The translations under genes and the position numbers were made by a program. From Ariolimax columbianus (taxonomy: Eukaryota; Mollusca; Gastropoda; Stylommatophora; Arionidae), in NCBI GenBank assembly GCA_036924085.1, contig JAVGWX010000007.1:36837074-36901073 (forward strand): a stretch of 64,000 nt of DNA, read 5' to 3'. Positions within the stretch are counted from its first letter, which is position 1. Every line of letters begins with the position of its first letter. Under the pieces are notes generated by a model. That model had not been told where the DNA came from. It searched no databases and saw nothing but the letters and a program-made list of their open reading frames with translations. Positions 11,325 to 21,264 of this stretch are shown here, piece after piece.

Positions 11325-11520
11325 GGAACGCATGGGCTAGTGGTTAAGTGACACGGCTCACAACCCAAAGACTGTGGGTTCGATCCCCATCACAGCACCG
11401 TTACATAAAATGAATGCTGAAGTCGGATGCACTGGGCCGACAGGCGCAAAATAAAAAGCCCGGTACAACGCACACCGTCTTGGGGATTCGAGAAATAAGG
11501 CGAACGAAAAAAAGACCCAA
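11325..11520 (+). mobile_element. tRNA-derived SINE type 1 inserted in LINE relic
   Basis: A-box-like TGGGCTAGTGGTTAAGTGA near 11333 and B-box GGTTCGATCCCC near 11379, then a body with CGGATGCACTGGGCCGACAG, GCGCAAAATAAAAAGCC and a 3' end GGCGAACGAAAAAAAG. Compared with the copies at 17015 and 53765 it lacks ~50 bases after the B box. It interrupts the LINE reading between IYKHMAIQGT and PKDNVNLL. Confidence 0.8.
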
Positions 11521-11877
11521 AACAAATAAATAAACAAATTAGAAAATCTGGCCATCCCTAATCCCAAAAGACAACGTCAACCTCCTGAAAAGGAGAAATC
11601 AAATTATTATTTTCGACTTCGCACTCAACACATGCAACGTAATAGTCACTTATACGGAGTCGAACAGCAACAGACTCCAGAGTGGTGTCGACTGTGCACA
11701 CATCTCTACGAAACTGTTTAACACCATCTTGTTGAGTGCCCAGTGCCTAAGAGCTTCTTTCTCGGAGTCTAGACAAATGGAACACTCTCCGTTTGGAACT
11801 AACCAACAGCTCACGCACACTTGCAGATACCATATTATGGAATTGGTCCAAATGGCAAGAGCTCTCGTGCTGCTGGA

Positions 11878-12165
11878 TCCTTCTTCTTCCTCGTACGGAA
11901 GACGTCGACTTGAATTTTTTTTTTTAACACAGCTGTCATCCTGAGGCTGTCGACAGCGTCAAACAGCTTGTCTAGTGTTGGCACTTGTGATGGCTCCATG
12001 TTCTTTCCCTGGTCTTCGTATGTAGGGCAATTTACAGCAGATGTTCAGGGGTCATTTTGTCAGTACCACAGGTGCAGGGCTGGGGACAGTCGAGGGCTAA
12101 GGAGGGCAACACAACAGAAACGCCTGTTCAAATCGGATGGACCGGGTCACAGGCCTAACGAAACA
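11878..12165 (-). mobile_element. LINE A 3' end, minus strand, decayed
   Basis: Read on the minus strand it matches 22560-22790: CTCGTACGG plus a GAA tail (11880-11898), the CTGTCGACAGCCTCAGGATG block near 11945, the WPSP-like region and a CTCGTDKMTPEHLL reading near 12060. It is frameshifted. It lies tail to tail with the plus-strand LINE relic that ends near 11880. Confidence 0.8.
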
Positions 12166-12291
12166 GTGCAACTTGAATCGATGTATGATGCTGGTCCAAT
12201 AACCAACCAATCAACAGTAGTTGCCCTTCCTTACTTCCGATTAGCCAATGAGAGGTGCTTACTCAACCCAGTAAGATGAGCTTCCGCTCGA

Positions 12292-12590
12292 GACTGCTTT
12301 CCTTCTTCTTCCGTGCTCGTCCTGAAACGGACGCATTGACACTGTGTCGTAGTTTACAGCGACGCTGCGATATCTACGCCTTTAGACAAGACACAACTAA
12401 TTTCAGATAGCTTTTTCGAGTACCTGGTTTGCCTTGCCACTGCGATCCCTATATTTTATCCAGACTACACTAGTGCAGCCTGTTTCCAGGGCCGCCACGT
12501 GGAGGCAGAATATGGTCTTCGTCCGCTGTGGTTTGCTGACCCTGATGCAAGGAGCATTCACGGGTCGCTGATTCACTGATTGATACCTTG
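12292..12590 (+). repeat. Dispersed repeat family 2, copy 1
   Basis: Starts with TTCTTCTTCC, CGTCCTGAAACGGACGCAT, then GTGTCGTAGTTTACAGCGAC, GAGTACCTGGTTTGCCTTGC and GCAGCCTGTTTCCAGGGCCG, and ends near GGTCGCTGATTCACTG. Shares this order with 13470-13690, 23962-24325, 31330-31530 (minus), 33070-33440 and 55270-55545. Read in reverse it ends in CGGAAGAAGAAG, so it may be a SINE-like element that uses a GAA-tailed LINE partner (inference). Confidence 0.75.
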
Positions 12591-13215
12591 TTACACGAAT
12601 TTATTAATAGTTTGAGCGACGAATTTATTGATACCTTGGCCCACGAATTGAGTGATACCTGGTCCCTACAATTTATTGGTCTACGAATATATTGGCATCT
12701 TAACATACGAACTTATTGATACCTTGGTCTAGAAATATATTGACACTTTGGTCTACAAATATATTGACACCTTATCAAACGAACTAATTGCTACCTTGGT
12801 CTACGAATATATTGACACCTTGATCTTCAAAGATATTGACACCTTGGTCTACGAATATATTGACACCTTAGCACACGAACTTATTGACACCTTAGCACAC
12901 GAACTTATTGACATCTTGGTCTACGAATATATTGACACCTTAGCACACGAACTTATTGACACCTTGGTCTACGAATATATTGACACCTAAGCACACGAAC
13001 TTATTGACACCTTGGTTTACGAATATATTGACACTTTAGCACATGAACTTATTGATACCTTGGTCTACGAATATATTGACACCTTAGAACACGAACTTAT
13101 TGACACTTTGGTCTACGAATATATTGACACCTTCGCACATGAACTTATTGACACCTTGGATCTACGAATATATTGACACCTTAGCACATGAACTTATTGA
13201 CCCTTGACACACGAA
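12590..13215. repeat. Tandem array, 24-bp unit, about 26 copies
   Basis: Unit ATTGACACCTTGGTCTACGAATAT alternates with ATTGACACCTTAGCACACGAACTT, so a 48-bp dimer is common. It starts where family-2 homology fades at its right edge. Confidence 0.95.
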
Positions 13216-13404
13216 TTTTTTTTTAAAGTATGAACACCTTTGTTCTAAAGCATCCAGGTCCAGCACACGGCCACCGTAAACATTGTATTTAAAAATATCA
13301 CGCATTTTAACTGAGCTAACGCGGACAAAGAATATGTTTGCTTCGGAAACGCATTTTTTTCTTCTGAAAAGGGAAATTAGTGTTAAACGTTCCTTATTTC
13401 TTTT

Positions 13405-13470
13405 CTTTGTCTATTTTTTGTTTTTCTTCTCCTTCTTTGTCTTCTTTTTCTTTTTCTTCTTCGGCGTTCG
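13405..13470. repeat. TTC/TTTC-rich low-complexity tract
   Basis: Pyrimidine-rich tract joined to the start of the next family-2 copy, equivalent to the shorter TTCTTCTTCC at 12302. Confidence 0.8.
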
Positions 13471-13690
13471 TCCTGAAAAAGACGCCTGTGACGTTGTGTC
13501 ACAGTTTAAAGCGAGGCTGCGATATCTGCGCCTGGCACACTCGATTTCAGCACGGCATTCATGGGACCAGGTTTGCCTTCCCTCTTCGATGTCTATTCTC
13601 TTAGCTTGACTACACAAGTGCAGCCTGTTTCCAGAGCCGTCACAGGGTGGAGGAATCTGGTCTTAACTGCAGTTCGCTGAGTCTGAAGCA
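13470..13690 (+). repeat. Dispersed repeat family 2, copy 2
   Basis: GTTCGTCCTGAAAAAGACGC, GCGAGGCTGCGATATCTGCG, CAGGTTTGCCTTCCCTCTTC and GTGCAGCCTGTTTCCAGAGC match copy 1 in order and spacing. Confidence 0.75.
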
Positions 13691-13924
13691 AGTCCCCAGA
13701 TACCATGCAATATGCTGCAGGTTCGGATCCTGTGCGTTCCTCGCTGCTCAGTCGTTTGTCAGTTGTTCTGTGCAGTCCCTTATCAGTAGTAACCAGTCTG
13801 TCTATTCTCTGGTATATATCGGTGGATTTCCAATCGTTCTGTCAAATGTCGAGTTGTTTTTAAGTGTGCTGTCTTCCGCCATCCTGATATACTAATGTGC
13901 AATGCACTGCTTAAATAGTTTGGC

Positions 13925-14075
13925 GACTTGTATGGGTTGTATGGAGCTGTACGGAGTTGTATGGTGTTGTATGGGTTGTATGGGTTGTATGGTGTTGTAT
14001 AGAGGTATGGTGTTGTATGGTGTTGTATGGAGTTGTATGATGTTGTATGGTGATGTATTGAGTTGTGTGGACTGC
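13925..14075. repeat. Short tandem array of TTGTATGG-type units (~10-11 bp)
   Basis: About 14 degenerate copies of TTGTATGGTG/TTGTATGGAG. The opposite strand gives a TTPYNTIQ-type simple peptide, which is not real. Confidence 0.9.
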
Positions 14076-14104
14076 AATTCAAGGCTCTAATAGTGAATAT
14101 GTAA

Positions 14105-14325
14105 TCTGACAGAGAAACGTCATCGCAGAGGCTCAGAGAAAAATAGCCGTCAGACGGAACAGAATGTACAGTGACGCACAGCCAAGTCCTGCTGTGTGTG
14201 GGAGAGTGCCGCAGAGTATGCAGTGCCAGGATTGGACTTTACAAATCCATGAGATCAATTCTCGCAGCACAAGTCTGATGCTGTTGCTATCTTTGGTTGC
14301 CATGGAAATCTATTATTACTTTGGT
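14105..14325 (+). pseudogene. RTE-like LINE 3' end (finger-like tail relic)
   Basis: Plus-strand reading includes CRRVCSARIGLYKSMRS, the decayed CxxC...RIGL...SHxR tail. The following DNA (TCTCGCAGCACAAGTCTGATG, then CTATTATTACTTTGG) matches the 3' end of the minus-strand RTE relic at 28600-28700, so both belong to one family with a TAT/ATT-rich tail. Confidence 0.65.
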
Positions 14326-14439
14326 ATCATCACGTATCATCTCATATGTACACTTACGTCAGAACAGAAGTCGTGTAGTCATTTATTTTTTAAAAATCCA
14401 TGCCTCTTTAGTGTTGCACCAAAAAATCAAATCTATCCA

Positions 14440-15330
14440 AGTTATTCTTGGTCTTCCTCCTACTAGGAAGTCCTGCTGGCTTCGCTTACTGGCTCGGAGG
14501 TTGGTTTTGTTTAAAGACATGCTTGCTGTGATATCTCTGTCTTCATGTGGAGCATGACTGCGTTCCCACTTGCTAGTGGCCAATTTTAGCTCGTGTAAGT
14601 GGCCATTCAGTCTGCTATGCCCCGTTCCCACTTGCTATTGGCCAATTTTAGCTCGTGTAAGTGGCCGTTCAGTCTGCTATGCCCCGTTCCCACTTGCTAT
14701 TGGCCAATTTTAGCTCGTGTAAGTGGCCGTTCAGTCTGCTATGCCCCGTTCCAACTTGCTATTGGGCAATTTTAGCTCGTGTAAGTGGCCGTTCAGTCTG
14801 CTATGCCCGTTCTCACTTGCTATTGGCCAATTTTAGCTCGTTTAAGTGGCCGTTCAGTCTGCTATGCCCCGTTCCCACTTGCTATTGGCCAATTTTAGCT
14901 CGTGTAAGTGGCCATTCAGTCTGATATGCCCCGTTCCCACTTGCTATTGGCCAATTTTAGCTCGTGTAAGTGGCCATTCAGTCGGCTATGCCCCGTTCCC
15001 ACTTGCTATTGGCCAATTTTAGGTCGTGTAAGTGGCCATTCAGTCTGCTATGCCCCGTTCCCACTTGCTATTGGCCAATTTTAGCTCGTGTAAGTGGCCA
15101 TTCAGTCTGCTATGCCCCGTTCCCACTTGCTATTGGCCTATTTTAGCTCGTGTAAGTGACCGTTCAGTCTGCTATGCCCCGTTCTCAATTGCTCCGCTCG
15201 AATAAGGCAGTAATAGTTGTCTTTCGTTTGGTCGACTATCCTTGTGGCACAGATAAGGGTCTTCTTTCCTTGGAAATTTCTTGATCGTTCATTATGTCCT
15301 CGTGGTGTCTGCTGTATCATTCCCACAGTG
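14440..15330 (-). pseudogene. RNase H-type LINE C-terminal relic containing a 62-bp array
   Basis: Minus-strand reading from 15200 gives LIRAEQLRTGHSRLNGHL then HELK, the conserved (F)RLRTGHxRLNxHL segment seen in LINE A at 22500-22560. Each 62-bp unit repeats TGHSRLNGHLHELKLANSKW. On the far side the reading leaves the array as LATSKWERSHAPHEDRD and decays. The flanks are less convincing than in the 29.8 and 59.8 kb cases. Confidence 0.55.
14565..15200. repeat. Tandem array, 62-bp unit, about 10 copies
   Basis: Unit CCCCGTTCCCACTTGCTATT, GGCCAATTTTAGCTCGTGTA, AGTGGCCATTCAGTCTGCTA, TG. Each unit holds the perfect palindrome ATTGGCCAAT. The minus strand encodes the LINE motif described for the surrounding relic. 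Confidence 0.95.
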
Positions 15331-15360
15331 TGATGGTATCCACTGTAGCATTAGCCTTCT

Positions 15361-15390
15361 CTTGCAGAACTGGCATTGCATGTGTAAGTA
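15361..15390 (+). repeat. 30-bp direct repeat, left member
   Basis: CTTGCAGAACTGGCATTGCA then TGTGTAAGTA. It recurs at 17208-17237 with one mismatch, and the two bracket duplicated block B. Confidence 0.85.
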
Positions 15391-15392
15391 TG

Positions 15393-17010
15393 GCTGTAAA
15401 TGGATATCTGGCGTACTGTTATGAGGTAGCAAGATGGCGAGAATGGGAACTGGTCACCCCATCTCAGATCTGGTTCATCCCTGACAGCAGGGTATGCTAT
15501 GTGACTATATTTTCCTACAGTAGTAGACTAGTATAGAAAGGACTAAATCAAGAACACAATACACACCAATAACCCTACGAACATCCAAACAAATACTGAA
15601 TGAGATACACCAATAACCCTACGAACATCCAAACAAATACTGAATGCGATACACACCAATAACCCTACGAACATCCAAACAAATACTGAATGAGATACAC
15701 ACCAATAACCCTACGAACATCCAAACAAATACTGAATGAGATACACACCAATAACCCTACGAACATCCAAACAAATACTGAATGAGATACACACCAATAA
15801 CCCTACGAACAGCCAAACAAATACTGAATGAGATACACACCAATAACCCTACGAACATCCAAACAAATACTGAATGAGATACACACCAATAACCCTACGA
15901 ACATCCAAACAAATACTGAATGAGATACACACCAATAACCCTACGAACAGCCAAACAAATACTGAATGCGATACACACCAATAACCCTACGAACATCCAA
16001 ACAAATACTGAATGAGATACACACCAATAACCCTACGAACAGCCAAACAAATACTGAATGAGATACACACCAATAACCCTACGAACAGCCAAACAAATAC
16101 TGAATGCGATACACACCAATAACCCTACGAACAGCCAAACAAATACTGAATGAGATACACACCAATAACCCTACGAACAGCCAAACAAATACTGAATGAG
16201 ATACACACCAATAACCCTACGAACAGCCAAACAAATACTGAATGCGATACACACCAATAACCCTACGAACAGCCAAACAAATACTGAATGCGATACACAC
16301 CAATAACCCTACGAACAGCCAAACAAATACTGAATGCGATACACACCAATAACCCTACGAACAGCCAAACAAATACTGAATGCGATACACAACAATAACC
16401 CTACGAACAGCCAAACAAATACTGAATGAGATACACACCAATAACCCTACGAACAGCCAAACAAATACTGAATGAGATACACACCAATAACCCTACGAAC
16501 AGCCAAATAAATACTGAATGAGATACACACCAATAACCCTACGAACATCCAAACAAATACTGAATGCGATACACACCAATAACCCTACGAACAGCCAAAC
16601 AAATACTGAATGCGATACACACCAATAACCCTACGAACAGCCAAACAAATACTGAATGAGATACACACCAATAACCCTACGAACAGCCAAACAAATACTG
16701 AATGAGATACACACCAATAACCCTACGAACAGCCAAACAAATACTGAATGAGATACACACCAATAACCCTACGAACATCCAAACAAATACTGAATGCGAT
16801 ACACACCAATAACCCTACGAACATCCAAACAAATACTGAATGAGATACACACCAATAACCCTACGAACATCCAAACAAATACTGAATGAGATACACACCA
16901 ATAACCCTACGAACATCCAAACAAATACTGAATGCGAATACAGAGGCGTGGCTGGACAGATTGGTAATGGCAATACTGGAAGAGAGATCTACAAACATAC
17001 GGTCATCCAG
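15393..17010 (+). pseudogene. Duplicated block B: LINE segment with 46-bp array
   Basis: Second copy of block A. The left flank (15393-15555) and the right flank AGGCGTGGCTGGACAGATTG, GAGAGATCTACAAACATACG match block A. The LINE reading is EAWLDRLVM, then a frameshift caused by a deletion relative to A (GGGGAATACTGGG versus GGCAATACTGGA). The SINE at 17015 occupies the same site as in A, so B and A share a common ancestor formed after array birth and SINE insertion. Confidence 0.8.
15556..16935. repeat. Tandem array B, 46-bp unit, about 30 copies
   Basis: Same unit as array A but richer in the GAATGAGATAC and GAACATCC variants, so the two arrays have drifted or been homogenised separately. 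Confidence 0.98.
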
Positions 17011-17014
17011 GGGA

Positions 17015-17160
17015 CGGCGTGGGCTAGTGGTTATGTGACATGGCTCACAACCCGAAGGTTGTAGGTTCGATACCCATCACAGCACCGACCGTTACTCCGG
17101 GGAAGCAAACCCTTCGAAAATGCACAAGGAAGCAGGCCTTACATAAAATGCAAGGCGTTT
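17015..17160 (+). mobile_element. tRNA-derived SINE type 1, 3'-truncated
   Basis: A-box-like TGGGCTAGTGGTTATGTGA and B box GGTTCGATACCC near 17065, then GGGGAAGCAAACCCTTCGAA and AAGCAGGCCTTACATAAAAT. It retains the segment after the B box that the block A copy has lost. Confidence 0.8.
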
Positions 17161-17207
17161 TTAAGCTGATATCATTCTTGTGGAGGGGAGGAAGGGGGGG
17201 GGCGGCG

Positions 17208-17237
17208 CTTGCAGAACTGGCATTGCACGTGTAAGTA
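17208..17237 (+). repeat. 30-bp direct repeat, right member
   Basis: 29 of 30 bases match 15361-15390. A G-rich run (GGGGGGGGCGGCG) lies just before it. Confidence 0.85.
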
Positions 17238-17239
17238 GC

Positions 17240-17814
17240 TCAACCTTCTAGAATTGGCAGGTTGTGTTGCTAATCAAATTCTCTTCTAGTGACCCTGACA
17301 TTTATTCACAAGAACCTCATTTCACATGTACTAAACTAAACACACATCTTCTTTTCTAGATAATGCTCCTTCTCCGAGGTGATATTAAAGAAGAGATTTA
17401 AAATTAGTTTTAATTGCAGATTAATTCGCTCTTTAATGTATGATGGCCAATGACGTAACAGTTAGCGTCAGACTATGTTGATATATTGTATATGACTCCA
17501 GATGGGGAGGTAAAGATCGTGTCTTTGAACTTTAAATATATCATTCATGTTTATTCCTTTATCTAGCTCATGAAATCCATTTATATATTCAATGTTAGAA
17601 GATTCATTCAGTCTTTCTTATTCTTTTCTTGCTTATTTTTCTTTTTCTTATTCTTCTTATTACATTTCTTATACATATTGCTCTTAAACTCAACTTGAAT
17701 TTATCTAGGCAAAGGGTGATCACTTTAATGTTGTCTGAATCTTCATAGAGCCTGCCTGGAATTGTTGCTACTGACGGTTATTGTTTTCTCCGATTCTCCC
17801 TTGTTGCGCACGTC
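17240..17814. other. Single-copy AT-rich stretch, nothing recognised
   Basis: Contains a T-rich CTTATT/TTCTT patch near 17620-17670 but no element I can name. Confidence 0.5.
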
Positions 17815-18050
17815 TGTGTTGATGTTCAACAATTGTTAAATTAGTGGTATATTTCACATGTTCAACAATTGTTAAATTAGTGGTATATTTCACATGTTCA
17901 ACAATTGTTAAATTAGTGGTATATTTCACATGTTCAACAATTGTTAAATTAGTGGTATATTTCACATGTTCAACAATTGTTAAATTGGTGGTATATTTCA
18001 GATGTTCAACAATTGTTAAATTAGTGGTATATTTCAGATGTTCAACAATT
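17815..18050. repeat. Tandem array, 36-bp unit, left part (6.5 copies)
   Basis: Unit GTTCAACAATTGTTAAATTA, GTGGTATATTTCACAT. It contains the perfect palindrome AACAATTGTT. The array is split by a solo LTR and continues at 19015. Confidence 0.97.
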
Positions 18051-19014
18051 TGTAACAAACCCCACTGTTTGCCCTGGCCGTTATTCTAACTTAGAACACT
18101 ATCACACTCACCCACATCATTCATGACCATCCTCAGTAAATGACATATCACACAGCAGGTAGCATATTTATTATATAATACTCATACCAGAAAAATGAGT
18201 AGTGAAATTACAAACACAATACAATACATATCATTTTAACTAAGTATTCTATTATTATATATATGTTAATATACATATTAACTAAAGCGGAAATTTTAAG
18301 CATTAGCTCTTGATGGAATTTCCAACTATCTAAAACCCAGTTCTATTGCCTTGCAATTACATTAGACACACCTCGCCTTAACTTCGTCCTCAACACACCC
18401 TATCAAATACTCTTCCTCACTCAAATCCCCTCAGGCGGGCGATCTGGACATACCTCGTTCACATTGTGTCCTGCTTACAACACAACGTTCAGATTATCAC
18501 TTAATACAAAACTCACACACCTACTTGAGCGATCCTGTTCTATCACTAACATTCGTGCAACAGTCTATCAATCGCTCCTCTATCTAAGTCGGTGAGCTAA
18601 ACATACTATCTAAATTCAGTATCTCTCTCTCTCGCTCTCATCTCTCTATACCTCCTCTTCATCCAGCCTACTGAGCTAAACTTTGTCTCGAGTTATATAC
18701 ACTCAAGCAAAGTCAGAGCTTGACCAATGGATCTCAGGAGATGGCTATATTCAGTCTTATTGGAACGAAACACTTTGCACACCTGTCACTCATTCTCTGG
18801 CAGCAAGCCCCGCTGCCAATCCGTCTGTCAATCATTCTCTCCCTACCCAAATCGGAAGGCCAGTGGTCAGCTCCTACCTGTCCACATTCTTTGCCCCAAC
18901 TCTGTTCTCCTTTGTTGAGACGGTGAGTGACCTTGACACGCATTCAGGTACATTTTTTATCAGCAGCCACATCACCCCTGTCCTAAACTCTCTGCTCCGG
19001 CAGGAACTGTTACA
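18051..19014 (+). mobile_element. Solo LTR, copy 1 (964 bp)
   Basis: Begins TGTAACAAACCCCAC and ends GGAACTGTTACA: TG...CA ends with a perfect 7-bp terminal inverted repeat (TGTAACA/TGTTACA), as in LTRs of retrotransposons. It is flanked by AATT (18047-18050) and CATT (19015-19018), a 4-bp target duplication with one mismatch. Removing the LTR and one duplicate restores a normal 36-bp unit (CAACAATTGCTAAATT). A TATA-like GAGTTATATAC near 18690 is conserved in the second copy at 38272-39208. No gag or pol sequence is present; plus or minus orientation of transcription is not certain. Confidence 0.85.
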
Positions 19015-19480
19015 CATTGCTAAATTAGTGGTATATTGTAGATATACAACAATTGTTAAATTTGTGGTATATTTCAGATGTTCAACAATTGTTAAACTAG
19101 TGGTATATTTCAGATGTTCAGCAATTGTTAAACTAGTGGTATATTTCAGATGTTCACCAATTGCTAAATTAGTGTTATATTTCAGATGTTCACCAATTGT
19201 TAAATTAGTGGTATATTTCACATGTTCAACAATTGTTAAATTGGTGGTATATTTCAGATGTTCAACAATTGTTAAATTAGTGGTATATTTCAGATGTTCA
19301 CCAATTGCTAAATTAGTGGTATATTTCAGATGTTCAACAATTGTTAAACTAGTGGTATATTTCAGATGTTCACCAATTGTTAAATTAGTGGTATATTTCA
19401 GGTGTTGACCAATTGTTAAATTAGTGGTATATTTTAGATGTTCATCAACTGTTAAATTAGTGGTATATTTCCTGTCCCAT
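19015..19480. repeat. Tandem array, 36-bp unit, right part (about 13 copies)
   Basis: Continuation of the array at 17815-18050 beyond the LTR. Units vary at CACCAATTGC versus CAACAATTGT. Confidence 0.97.
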
Positions 19481-19489
19481 TTGAGTCTA

Positions 19490-19635
19490 TTACTCGCACA
19501 TCGGTTAACCACCCTTTGTAAGCCTTTGTCTCAACACAGCGAAGTATTAAGCTGCTCCCGGCTACATCCAGCTCTTACCAGAGCAGGGCAGGCCATAAGC
19601 CTCTGTACAAGTACAGGTCGACTAAGAAAAAGAAC
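19490..19635 (+). repeat. Dispersed repeat family 4, short copy
   Basis: TTGAGTCTATTA, CACATCGGTTAACCACC, GTATTAAGCTGCTC, CCGGCTACATCCAGCTC and AGTACAGGTCGACTAAGAA in the same order as at 20690-20930 and 54160-54475. Short AAC-rich microsatellite follows to ~19665. Confidence 0.75.
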
Positions 19636-19639
19636 AAGA

Positions 19640-20124
19640 ACAACAACAACAACAAGAACAATAAAGAAATTGAACGTTTATCTACACACAAAAAACAACA
19701 AATAAACAATGACATTGTTATCTCAAAATGGACATTATAGGAAACGGCGGGCTCCATATTTCCTTAGTATGCCAATGAAAGAAATATAATTTGTGAACAC
19801 TCACACAGTAGCTTCCAGAAGTCAGTACTCACATGAAGTGAGAGAAATGTGTTTAGAATGTTTGAATATTGTGTTATGTAGGTGGAACATGGATCAAAGC
19901 TGATCATATAAGTGAACAAGAATGTAGTCATTTGATCCAGTGATGAAATCGATTTTACCAAATAGCACAGGAAAGAAATCGATAACAGCCCATGTAGGCA
20001 GGCAAAATATTCTATTGAAGCATGCTCAACTAATTCTCGTTTCAAAATCGACAAATAAAAGATCGAGGCTATCATATAGAGATGCAAGGCCATTTATTTA
20101 GAGAGTGGATTGAGAAAAACTGTT
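19640..20124. other. AT-rich stretch, nothing recognised
   Basis: Begins with AAC/AAGAAC microsatellite remnants; the rest has no recognisable element. Confidence 0.5.
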
Positions 20125-20310
20125 CTTCGGTCCACGGATAGACCTTCCGTCCACAGATAGACCTGCCGTCCACAGACAGACTTTCCGTCCACAGATAGAC
20201 TTTCTGTCCACAGATAGACTTTCTGTCCACAGATAGACCTTCCGTCCACAGATAGACCTTCCGTCCACAAATAGACCTTCTGTCCACAGATAGACCTTCT
20301 TGCCTGATAA
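20125..20310. repeat. Tandem array, 19-bp unit, about 9 copies
   Basis: Unit GTCCACAGATAGACTTTCT/CCTTCC. Low divergence between copies. Confidence 0.95.
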
Positions 20311-20689
20311 TCGGAAATGCATCACACAACAATGCAGTAGCCCAAAAAGATAAGAGTTCCAGCGTCATGACGTACGAAGCATGAAATAAAGGCGTTGCTA
20401 AACAAAGAAACACTCAATTTAGTAAAATGTCCTCCAAACCTGAACTGTTGGGCTTTGTAAGGGAGACACACAATACAGCGGTTCCTAACCCTTTAGTTAA
20501 CATGGTCCACTAAATATCTTGCGTTGATGAGAACTCCTTCAAAATATCTTGTGTTGCCGAGAACCCCTTCAATATCTTTTGTTGCCGCAGGCCCTCAAAA
20601 TATTCCATACACGAAAATGTTCCCGAATGAATTATCTGCGCGTTTACAATAATAAACAACGTGAGCAAATGAAAATGTTAATGGCAATA

Positions 20690-20930
20690 TGGCGCCTAAC
20701 AAGCTGCGGGTCTACTTTGCTCTAGTGTTTGAGTCTATTAAGATGGACTCACACATCGGTTAACCACTCTCCGTAAGCGCTTGTCCCAACGCAGCGGAGT
20801 ATTAAGCTGCTCGAGCCTAGCCCGCTAAGCAGGAAATCCTTCTCCCGGCTACATCCAGCCCATACCAGAGCTGGAAACTGCACAGGGGCATCTGCCACTG
20901 TAGAAGTACAGGTCGACTAAGAATGGAAAT
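20690..20930 (+). repeat. Dispersed repeat family 4, fuller copy
   Basis: ATGGCGCCTAACAAGCTGCG, GGGTCTACTTTGCTCTAGTG, AGCCTAGCCCGCTAAGCAGG, AAATCCTTCTCCCGGCTAC and AGTACAGGTCGACTAAGAA. Lies inside the hAT element. Confidence 0.75.
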
Positions 20931-20954
20931 ATGTTGTTAATAAATAACGGATAG

Positions 20955-21070
20955 TCTCTGTGGTGATATGGTCAAGCCGTTTGCTTGGTGTTCAGACGGT
21001 CGGGACTCGATTTCAAGCTCCGGCGGTCGGTTCGAGAAGGCATTTTGGTCCGGAAATTCCTGGGTTCCTC
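20955..21070 (+). mobile_element. Possible tRNA-like SINE segment
   Basis: ATATGGTCAAGCCGTTTGC resembles an A box and GGGACTCGATTTCAAGCTCC a B box. Neither is a strong match and there is no second copy in the window. Confidence 0.35.
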
Positions 21071-21264
21071 GCTGTAGTTACCGAGTTCGTGTTTTGTGTG
21101 ATGCTCTCGCCATGCGGCATACCGTTCTTATCATATAACTTACCTGCTCAGGTGGGTGTCGTTCGTTCGTTCCAATCGAACTTATGGCGCGGTAACTCCC
21201 GAGATGCTCAGGCCGCGAGGATTACAGAGGTCGTCCCACCCCTACCTTCTCTTGTCCATGCATG

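Larger units (their letters stand above)
9560..11880 (+). pseudogene. RNase H-type LINE C-terminal relic with embedded 46-bp array and SINE
   Basis: Plus-strand reading before the array gives KGLNQEQQYTPITLRTAKQI. The last array unit runs on into TAKQILNANKEAWLDRL then VMGNTGREIYKHMA, a conserved segment between the RNase H domain and the C-terminal region. A SINE (11325-11520) interrupts here. The reading resumes at ~11552 with PKDNVNLLKRRNQIII and, after a frameshift, RLRTQHMQRNSHLYG, PEWCRLCTHLYETV, a stop, HHLVECP, then a NQQLTHTCRYHIM-like end. This is the RxRTGH...C..C...H.L..CP region. The 46-bp array sits inside what was coding sequence. Confidence 0.75.

Noticed and set aside
11325..11400. 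Functional tRNA gene
   Set aside because: A and B boxes are present, but the acceptor stem does not pair and a SINE body and A-rich tail follow.
12590..13215. 24-bp array as an expansion of the family 2 right edge
   Set aside because: The match between the unit and the edge (CATCTTGATCCCTTATCATG in other copies) is too weak to claim.
18683..19408. A 241-codon plus-strand frame
   Set aside because: It fuses the end of the solo LTR with the 36-bp array; no conserved domain.
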